A DNA stretch of 5,246 nt from Gemmatimonadota bacterium (GTDB lineage Bacteria > Latescibacterota > UBA2968 > UBA8231), in NCBI GenBank assembly GCA_026706165.1, contig JAPOZF010000130.1, forward strand, positions 1-5,246, given 5' to 3'. Positions 1 to 5,246 of the stretch are shown here, one piece after another. The translations under genes were made by a program, and so were the position numbers. How positions within the stretch are numbered: the first letter of the stretch is position 1; the number at the start of each line of letters is the position of its first letter. The notes beneath the pieces are model-generated. The model had not been told where the DNA came from, searched no databases, and worked only from the letters and a program-made list of their open reading frames with translations.

Positions 1-600
1 AATGAAAATGCCCTGACCCCCTTGCCCGAGGGCATTTTTCAGGGATTGGACAACCTGATCTCTTTGCAACTGTACGAAAACGCCCTGACCACCTTGCCCG
101 AGAACATCTTCCAAGGGCTTGGTAAACTGGAACGCCTGGATTTCAGCGGCAACTCTCTGACCTCTCTGCCCGAGGGAATCTTCCAAGGTCTGAGCCGGCT
201 GGAATCGCTGGATTCAAGCTACAACTCCTCCCTGGATACATTGCCCGAGGGGATCTATCATGGGCTCAATTCCCTGGAAAAACTGTTCCTCACTAGAAAT
301 TCCCTGCAGGAACTGCCCCGGGGGATCTTTCGTGGCCTGGATTCCCTGAAAATACTCTGGATGGCCAGCAACGGCCTGTCAGAACTGCCCCCGGGGATCT
401 TTCGCGGACTGAGATCGCTCGACTCGTTATACCTGCACAGAAACGCCCTGACCGAGTTGCCTGAAGGCGTTTTTGACGGACTCGATTCACTAAATGAGCT
501 GGCCCTCTATCACAACCCTCTGGGACGACTGCCCCCGGGGATCTTCGACGACGTGCTCGACACGCTGGGGGACGATTATTACATATTCGAGAACGTACTT
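1..600 (+). repeat. Tandem LRR-coding array, 72-bp period
   Basis: Repeat units begin at 22, 94, 166, 241, 313, 385, 457 and 529, each with Leu-Pro; bases 1-21 are the tail of an earlier unit. The period is 72 bp (24 residues), except the unit at 166, which is 75 bp because of one extra codon in its Asn-Ser-Ser-Leu-Asp stretch. The last unit (529 to about 600) keeps LPPGIFDD and then decays into an acidic, aromatic stretch (DDYYIFEN) that probably caps the solenoid. Conservation is visible in the DNA too: the 20 bases at 313 and at 385 differ at one position, and those at 385 and 529 share their first 17 bases. The 24-residue class, with Phe in the convex part, is the 'typical' LRR subfamily, here in a bacterial setting. 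Confidence 0.92.
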
Positions 601-1836
601 ACTGGAGGAGGCCTGTTTCTCGGTGGAACGCCCCGCCTGACCTTCGAGTCGGTCGGGCAGCAGGTTCCGGAAGGCGCCACCGTCCGGGTGGGCGTTAGCC
701 TGCACGAGCCCTCGCCGGTGGCGATCCGTGTGCAGTACACGGTAGGCCTCGGCCGGACCCAGGGGGGGCTGGAGGGCCTCTCGCCTTCGCCTGAAAGTGG
801 CCTGCTGATTCCAGCCGGGGAGATCCGCCGGGAGATTAGCTTCACCCTGCCCGAGCAGGCCGGCACCCAGGGGGCGAGAACCGTCGTGTTGACCTTGGGC
901 ACCTACTCCGAGATCGGCATCCGCCGCTCAGACGGCTCCGGCCCAGATGCCCCCTACCTGGATAGCGAAAGCCTCGTCTGGCGTCCCGCCGAGGGCGCCG
1001 TCCACACCGTCACGGTTTCCGATACCGACCCGCAACATGAGACCCCCTTCTGTTTCTCCCTTTGGGGCGGGGCGCGCTGCTGGACGGCGACCGTCCTCCC
1101 CCACGCCGTCGCCGGCCCCCTGAGGGGGAGCGTAGCCCGGACCGAAGTGGTCCTCACCAACCGGGACCCCGGGGCGCGGAACTGCGAAGCGGCGGTTCTG
1201 TTCGGCCAGGGGACCGGTCCGACCGGACCGGTGTCGTTTAACAACCGCTTCCCCGAGGGAAACCTTCTCCGCACCACCGTTCCGAGAGGCGGCGCCCGGA
1301 TCCTGACCCTTGAGGCCCCAGAAGGAGAGGGGGCCCGATTCGGGGCGGTCCACCTCTTCACCCGCTCTCCCTGCAGCGACTCCTCCCTCGAGGTCGAGGG
1401 GCGCATCCTGATGGAGGACCCAACGAGCGGCGAGATCGAGGAGTTGGTGTCGCTGCCGAGCCAGCCGCCCGAAGAGTGGCTCGGAGACGGGGACTGCCGG
1501 GTCCTGACAGGCGTGTTCGGCAACGGACGCGACCTGGTGCTATCTGTGGCGACAGCCGAGCCCAATCACCCCGCTCCGCCCGAAACGACACTCAACTTGC
1601 GGGCCTTCGACCTGACGGGGACGTTCCTGCGCGTCTTGCCCCCCCTTGAGATCAGTGGCGCCCAGCGGGTTCTTTCGCTGGGGCGCTGGAACCGGCCCCT
1701 GGTGATTGAAGCCTGCCTCAACGTCCCGGGGACGCGAAGCTCCTTCCGGCTGGCCGTGACCGCCATCAGCTCAAAGGACTCAGGCCCGAGAGCGCAATTC
1801 GGGATCGAGAGCCTCCCCGGAGGTTCCGGCCCATGA
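1..1836 (+). CDS. Leucine-rich-repeat / Calx-beta-like secreted protein, 5' end missing
   Basis: The reading frame is open from base 1 to the TGA at 1834-1836 (611 codons), so the true start and any signal peptide lie left of the window. The TTG at 22 is only an internal Leu codon of a repeat. Residues 1 to about 200 are 24-residue LRRs with LPxGIFxGL and LxxLxLxxNxL signatures, a fold that usually binds protein or glycan ligands. About 211-344 looks like a Calx-beta domain: it opens LTFESVGQQVPEG, has an IPAGE strand in the middle, and ends in HTVTVSDTD. About 361-600 is beta-rich and seems to hold two Ig-like segments, the first with TEVVLTNRD (residues 379-387) and the second starting near 496. 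I see no catalytic motif, C-terminal transmembrane helix, LPXTG or other sorting signal. The gene overlaps the start of the protease gene. Its role is probably extracellular or surface binding; the ligand is unknown. The LRR call is firm, the Calx-beta call moderate, and the rest is inferred from sequence texture. Confidence 0.9.
   Translation, partial: NENALTPLPEGIFQGLDNLISLQLYENALTTLPENIFQGLGKLERLDFSGNSLTSLPEGIFQGLSRLESLDSSYNSSLDTLPEGIYHGLNSLEKLFLTRNSLQELPRGIFRGLDSLKILWMASNGLSELPPGIFRGLRSLDSLYLHRNALTELPEGVFDGLDSLNELALYHNPLGRLPPGIFDDVLDTLGDDYYIFENVLTGGGLFLGGTPRLTFESVGQQVPEGATVRVGVSLHEPSPVAIRVQYTVGLGRTQGGLEGLSPSPESGLLIPAGEIRREISFTLPEQAGTQGARTVVLTLGTYSEIGIRRSDGSGPDAPYLDSESLVWRPAEGAVHTVTVSDTDPQHETPFCFSLWGGARCWTATVLPHAVAGPLRGSVARTEVVLTNRDPGARNCEAAVLFGQGTGPTGPVSFNNRFPEGNLLRTTVPRGGARILTLEAPEGEGARFGAVHLFTRSPCSDSSLEVEGRILMEDPTSGEIEELVSLPSQPPEEWLGDGDCRVLTGVFGNGRDLVLSVATAEPNHPAPPETTLNLRAFDLTGTFLRVLPPLEISGAQRVLSLGRWNRPLVIEACLNVPGTRSSFRLAVTAISSKDSGPRAQFGIESLPGGSGP
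1819..1823 (+). promoter_or_regulatory. Shine-Dalgarno site for the protease gene
   Basis: GGAGG lies inside the last codons of the LRR gene and ends 9 nt before the ATG at 1833. Upstream of the alternative in-frame ATG at 1863 there is only a weak purine run (AAAGAA, 1851-1856). The strong site favours 1833 as the start and, with the ATGA overlap, suggests translational coupling to the LRR gene. Confidence 0.75.
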
Positions 1837-1925
1837 TCCCTGCAATTCAAAAAGAACGATCTATGACCACTAAAACCGGCCTGCAGGCGGCAGTCTGGAT
1901 GGCGGCAGTGCTGCTCGCCCTCGCC
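1833..1925 (+). other. Sec-type signal peptide region of the S8 protease
   Basis: The N-terminus has a basic part (Lys7, Arg9, Lys14), then an uninterrupted hydrophobic run from about Leu17 to Ala31, then Ser-Pro-Gly-Ser-Ser. Ala29-Leu30-Ala31 fits the small-x-small rule of signal peptidase I. No lipobox cysteine is present, so this is not a lipoprotein signal. If translation began at 1863 the signal peptide would be about 21 residues and still plausible, so export does not depend on which start is used. Confidence 0.8.
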
Positions 1926-4900
1926 TCACCCGGCTCCTCCCTCACCCAGGGCGGCCCGCCCAACCTCAAGCCCTATCAGCCCGAGGGCTGGTCGGAAGCC
2001 ATCGTGGTCTCGACCCGGCAGGGCGACCATCTCAACGCCCGCAGACTGACCTCGACCGACTCGCTCTATGTCGATTTCGCCGTCATCAACTCCGGCGGCT
2101 CTCCCGTCAGGGATCCCTTCCGGATCGACCTCTATCTCGACGGGGCATTGTGGGACAGCTTCGACGCCCCCGCGGGGCTCGCCCCCCGGGCCTACCGGTT
2201 CCGGGAGGACTACCTGATCCGAAGGCTCGCCCCCGGCACCCATACCCTGCGAATTGTGGCCGACGGGGGAGGCGCGGTTCCAGAGAGTGATGAATCCGAC
2301 AACGACTACACCCGGACCCTGATCGTGGGCGGCGACTGTACCCCGCTCGCCACCAGGATTTCGCCCCGGGGCGGGGGCACCCTGGACCCGAACCGCGCTC
2401 CCAACTGCGGCGAGTCAACCGCCGGCATCAGCAGCCTGCCGACCGGCCGAGACACCCCTGGCGGAAGGTTGAAACTCGGGGGAGAGCCGGTTGAGAGGGC
2501 CCGCCGGGAGCGGGTCTTTTCGGCGTTGCGGGCCCGGGTTCACTCCGAGGACCGGGTCCGCGTGATCGTGGGGCTGCAGACCGAGGGCGAGCAATCCAGC
2601 GTGGCCGCTCTCAGGGCCCCGGGCCCCAGGGAGCGGCCGGCCCCGATCGCCCGGGCCCAGCAGGCCCTCTCGGTCCGCATGCGCCCCCACAATGTCTCTT
2701 CCATCCGGGACTTCAAGTTCATGCCCTATGTGGCCATGGAGGTGGACCGGCGGGCGCTTGAGGCCCTGGCCGCTGACCCCGAGGTCGTCACGATCGAGGA
2801 GGAAGTCACCGTCACCCCGTCTCTGGCCCAAAGCACCGCCCTGATCGGGGGCCCCCAGGCCTGGAGCCAGGGCTACGCCGGCGCCGGCCAGACGATCGCC
2901 GTCCTCGATACCGGCGTCGACGGCAATCACCCTTTCCTGGCGGGGAAGGTGGTCTCTGAAGCCTGCTACTCGGGGGGCGGCAGTGGGACCTCTTTTTGCC
3001 CGGGGGGAGCCAGAGAATCGATCCTCCCGGGTTCGGGGGCGCCCTGCCCGCCGGAGTTCAGCAACTGCTTTCACGCCACCGCCGTGGCCGGGGTCGCGGC
3101 CGGCCGGGGGGGAGAGTTTTCCGGCGTCGCCCGAGACGCCCGCATCATCGCCATCCAGGTCTTCGCGCAGTGTGGGTCAGACTGCATCGAGTCCACCAAC
3201 AGCGACTGGCTGGCCGGGCTTGAGCGCGTCCTCGAGCTCACCGCCGGCTACGAGATCGCTGCAGCCAACATGAGCTTCGGTGGTGTCGTCGCCCACCCGG
3301 AGGACTGCGACGCCGACTACCCGGCCGTCAAGGCCGCCATGGACAACCTTCGCGCGGCCGGGATCGCCCCCATCGGCACCTCGGGCAACGGCGGCTCCGA
3401 CACCCGGATCGATTTTCCCGGCTGCATCTCCGGGGTCATCAGCGTGGGGTCGGTCGACGGCGACACCACCCCCGAGGCGGTCTCGAGATTCTCGAACAGC
3501 TCGCCGCAACTCGACCTGCTGGCCCCGGGACGGGGAATCTACACCTCGGTCCCCGCGGAGGGGTTTGACGAGTTCAAGGGCACCTCCATGGCCGCCCCGC
3601 ACGTCGCTGGCGCCTGGGCCGTTTTGAAGTCCAAGGCCCCCGCGGCCTCGGTGCCCGATCTGCTCTCGGTCCTTTCCCAGACCGGCGTCCCCGTCACCGA
3701 CTCCCGAAACGATCTCATCCGGCCCCGCATCCAGGTCGATGCCGCCCTGGATGCCATACTGCCCCAGATGTCCTATGCCTCCGGCACCCGTCTCGCGCTG
3801 ACGGCGAGCCCCTATCCCGGCTACCGCTTTACCCTCTGGCGGGGATGCGATGAAGAGGAGGGGAACCGCTGCATCGTTGCAATGGATGCTACCAGAAGGG
3901 TCACCGCCGTGTTCGAACCGCTGGGGTCCGACCACCCCGACCTGGTCACCACCTCGCTCACAGGCCCCCGGACGGCGACCGCAGGCAGCGAGGCTGCGCT
4001 CAGCGCCTCCGTCCGCAACCAGGGCTCCGTGGATGCCGGCCCCTTCCGACTGGGCTTCTATCTTTCGGAAGACCCCGAGATCACAGCCGATGACACCTGG
4101 TTTGCCGCCTGCACCTACGAGGAGGGGCTCGAGGCGGGAGAGACGGCGAGCTGCCGTCGGGCCTTTCCCGTCCCCCTCGAGACCCCCCCGGGCCGCTACA
4201 CCTTGGGAGCGGTCGTGGACGATCTCGACCGGGTGGCTGAAAGAAGCGAAACCAATAACGCGCTCCCGGCCGCCTCAGGGACCATCAACGTGCTGGCCTC
4301 GAGGTTTTCCTCCCGCTCCTTTATCCCGGCCGTCCTGAGCGCCGAGGGCCGCAGGGACTCCTTCTTTACCTCCGAGCTGATCCTGACCAACCGGGGGAGC
4401 CGGGCGGCCCGGCTCGACTTCACCTACACGGCCCATGCCGGCGGGGGCAGCGGCAGGGCCTCTGACACCCTCGCGCCAAGGCAGCAGAAGATCGCCCGCG
4501 ACGCCCTCTCCTATCTGAGGCGGCTGGGCGTGCCTGTGAGGGGGTCGGGCAACCGTATCGGCACCCTGGCGGTGGAAGCACGGGGCTCTGTCGGGGTGGG
4601 AACGGTGGTCCGGACCACGACCCGGGTGCCCGAAGGACGGGCCGGGCTCGCCTATCCGGGGATTGCGGCCGAAGCCGGATTCCACGAGGAGGTCTATCTC
4701 TGCGGGCTGCGCCAGAACAGCCGGGACCGCTCGAACCTCGCCCTCCAGCACATGGGGGCCCCTGAAGACGGACCCATTACCCTCAATACCGCTGTCTTCT
4801 CGGGAGACCGGCCCGCTACGGCTGGTGAGGCACTGGAGGAGGTGACGCTCGAGCCGGGCGGATTCCATCAGTTTACCGGGGTGCTCGGCAGTGTCCGAAA

Positions 4901-5246
4901 CGGCCACGTTTCCGTATACCGGTCCGACGGCGACGCCCCTTTCTACGCCTACGGGGTCATCAACGATCAATCCAACTCCGACGGCTCCTTCGTCTTTCCG
5001 GTCACGCGGAGTTCATTGTCGGGGACCCTGCGCCACACCCTGCCGGTGATCGTCGAAACGGGAGAGTTCACAAGCGAGCTGACGGTGACCAACTTCTCCG
5101 GCCAGACCAAGACCCTCCAGTTCGACTTCGTGGCCGACGGGCTCGCAACCCCCGACCGCACCGCCCGCTTCACCCTGACCCTTGAAGACTACGAGCAGCG
5201 GATCATCCCCGATGTCATCCACACCGAGATGCGGCGGAAGGGCGTC
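1833..5246 (+). CDS. Secreted subtilisin-like (S8) serine protease with CARDB and tandem beta-sandwich domains, 3' end missing
   Basis: The frame is open from ATG 1833 to the window edge (1138 codons, no stop). The start overlaps the preceding TGA and has GGAGG 9 nt upstream; ATG 1863, ten codons later, is the alternative. Residues 1-31 form a signal peptide: basic Lys7, Arg9 and Lys14, core AAVWMAAVLLALA, likely cut after Ala31. Next come a CARDB-like domain (50-165, ending VPESDESDNDYTRTLIV), an InlB-B-like opening (169-196), a linker, and an inhibitor-I9-like propeptide (241-330). The S8 domain covers about 337-640: Asp359 in AVLDTGVDGNHPF, His414 in HATAVAG, Asn519 in GTSGNGG and Ser585 in GTSMAAPHVAG, so it should be active. 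Between Asp and His is an insert with Cys378, 389, 405 and 412. Then follow an InlB-B-like segment (646-697), a second CARDB-like domain (702-820) and three tandem beta-sandwich modules (from 830). Its likely job is extracellular proteolysis; the substrate is unknown. The S8 call is very secure, the accessory domains less so. Confidence 0.95.
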   Translation, partial: MIPAIQKERSMTTKTGLQAAVWMAAVLLALASPGSSLTQGGPPNLKPYQPEGWSEAIVVSTRQGDHLNARRLTSTDSLYVDFAVINSGGSPVRDPFRIDLYLDGALWDSFDAPAGLAPRAYRFREDYLIRRLAPGTHTLRIVADGGGAVPESDESDNDYTRTLIVGGDCTPLATRISPRGGGTLDPNRAPNCGESTAGISSLPTGRDTPGGRLKLGGEPVERARRERVFSALRARVHSEDRVRVIVGLQTEGEQSSVAALRAPGPRERPAPIARAQQALSVRMRPHNVSSIRDFKFMPYVAMEVDRRALEALAADPEVVTIEEEVTVTPSLAQSTALIGGPQAWSQGYAGAGQTIAVLDTGVDGNHPFLAGKVVSEACYSGGGSGTSFCPGGARESILPGSGAPCPPEFSNCFHATAVAGVAAGRGGEFSGVARDARIIAIQVFAQCGSDCIESTNSDWLAGLERVLELTAGYEIAAANMSFGGVVAHPEDCDADYPAVKAAMDNLRAAGIAPIGTSGNGGSDTRIDFPGCISGVISVGSVDGDTTPEAVSRFSNSSPQLDLLAPGRGIYTSVPAEGFDEFKGTSMAAPHVAGAWAVLKSKAPAASVPDLLSVLSQTGVPVTDSRNDLIRPRIQVDAALDAILPQMSYASGTRLALTASPYPGYRFTLWRGCDEEEGNRCIVAMDATRRVTAVFEPLGSDHPDLVTTSLTGPRTATAGSEAALSASVRNQGSVDAGPFRLGFYLSEDPEITADDTWFAACTYEEGLEAGETASCRRAFPVPLETPPGRYTLGAVVDDLDRVAERSETNNALPAASGTINVLASRFSSRSFIPAVLSAEGRRDSFFTSELILTNRGSRAARLDFTYTAHAGGGSGRASDTLAPRQQKIARDALSYLRRLGVPVRGSGNRIGTLAVEARGSVGVGTVVRTTTRVPEGRAGLAYPGIAAEAGFHEEVYLCGLRQNSRDRSNLALQHMGAPEDGPITLNTAVFSGDRPATAGEALEEVTLEPGGFHQFTGVLGSVRNGHVSVYRSDGDAPFYAYGVINDQSNSDGSFVFPVTRSSLSGTLRHTLPVIVETGEFTSELTVTNFSGQTKTLQFDFVADGLATPDRTARFTLTLEDYEQRIIPDVIHTEMRRKGV
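2841..3752 (+). other. Peptidase S8 catalytic domain
   Basis: This is the region of the protease with all the family's signature blocks in canonical order: catalytic Asp (codon 2907-2909), catalytic His (3072-3074), a NMSFGG strand that lines the substrate cleft (near 3268), oxyanion-hole Asn (3387-3389) and the nucleophile Ser (3585-3587). Further cysteines near 3168 and 3183 (FAQCGSDC), 3306 (PEDCD) and 3423 (FPGCIS) add to the four in the Asp-His insert, which suggests a disulfide-stabilised extracellular enzyme. Domain edges are approximate. Confidence 0.93.
4320..5246 (+). repeat. Three tandem beta-sandwich modules at the C-terminus of the protease
   Basis: Module A starts near residue 830 (FIPAVLSAEG, FTSELILTN, LDFTYTA, then LAPRQQKIARDALSYLRR). 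Module C starts near residue 1068 (TLPVIVETG, FTSELTVTN, LQFDFVA, then LEDYEQRIIPD and EMRRKGV). A and C align over their whole visible length. Module B, starting near residue 941 (AYPGI, EVYLCGLRQN, SNLALQHMG, ITLNTAVFSG, LEPGGFHQF), follows the same plan with lower identity. Spacing is about 110-127 residues. Module C is cut by the window edge just where A continues into its second sheet, so the gene should run on. The function is unknown; modules of this kind are probably spacers or adhesive domains. Confidence 0.75.

Noticed and set aside
22..24. TTG as start codon of the LRR gene
   Set aside because: The frame is open to base 1 and codes for a further LRR tail (NENALTP) upstream. TTG is the conserved Leu of the repeat, so the gene simply enters from the left.
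1211..1220. Palindrome GGACCGGTCC followed by a similar GACCGGACCGG stretch
   Set aside because: It encodes part of a Gly/Thr/Pro run (GTGPTGP) inside the LRR gene; GC-rich codon repetition explains it and there is no sign of an operator.
954..1565. Antisense frame of 203 codons opposite the LRR gene
   Set aside because: Arg/Pro/Ser-rich translation with no recognisable domain, opposite well-supported coding sequence; a shadow common in high-GC DNA.
1837..1862. Possible terminator or promoter between the two genes
   Set aside because: There is no stem-loop with a T run and no credible -35/-10 pair; with the start at 1833 this stretch is coding.
2415..3074. Antisense frame of 219 codons opposite the protease propeptide and catalytic Asp region
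   Set aside because: Low-complexity Gly/Arg/Pro translation, and the + strand here carries clear S8 motifs.
2983..3273. + strand frame overlapping the protease in another frame, considered as a possible frameshift
   Set aside because: The protease frame is continuous through this stretch with Cys insert, His block and following strands all in order, so no frameshift is needed.
3177..3935. Antisense frame of 252 codons opposite the S8 catalytic core
   Set aside because: It is a mirror of the GC-rich codons of the protease; no motif or ribosome binding site supports it.
4275..4970. Antisense frame of 231 codons opposite the C-terminal modules
   Set aside because: No domain or start signal, and the sense strand encodes repeated, alignable modules.

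Overview
The window holds two long, closely spaced genes on the + strand, both cut by a window edge, and almost nothing else. Both encode large, multidomain, probably exported proteins. No RNA gene, mobile element, CRISPR array or independent promoter is visible.

Region 1 (1-1836) is the 3' part of a gene for a leucine-rich-repeat (LRR) protein. A run of about eight 24-residue LRRs (1 to about 600) leads into a Calx-beta-like beta-sandwich (about 631-1032). Two further beta-rich Ig-like segments follow, up to the TGA at 1834-1836. Region 2 (1833-5246, open at the right edge) encodes a subtilisin-family (S8) serine protease of at least 1138 residues. It has a signal peptide, an N-terminal CARDB-like domain, an inhibitor-I9-like propeptide, and a catalytic domain with an apparently complete triad (Asp359, His414, Ser585) plus the oxyanion Asn519. 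After these come an InlB-B-repeat-like segment, a second CARDB-like domain and three tandem copies of a beta-sandwich module; the third copy is cut by the window end.

The genes look like one transcription unit. The best start of the protease overlaps the stop of the LRR gene (ATGA at 1833-1836) and has a GGAGG Shine-Dalgarno sequence 9 nt upstream. Both proteins end in related-looking beta-sandwich modules, so they may act in the same compartment, as a binding protein and a protease outside the cytoplasm. That joint role is an inference.

The most unusual point is the protease architecture. The two halves of one InlB-B-like domain seem to lie on either side of the propeptide plus peptidase, and CARDB-like domains flank both halves, as if the protease were inserted into a CARDB-InlB-CARDB scaffold.

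The organism is a high-GC bacterium: about 70% GC in the samples I counted outside the LRR array, against about 54% inside it. The C-terminal modules, with wording such as FTSELxLTN, resemble my recollection of large secreted proteins of Acidobacteriota and similar environmental bacteria. That assignment is tentative.
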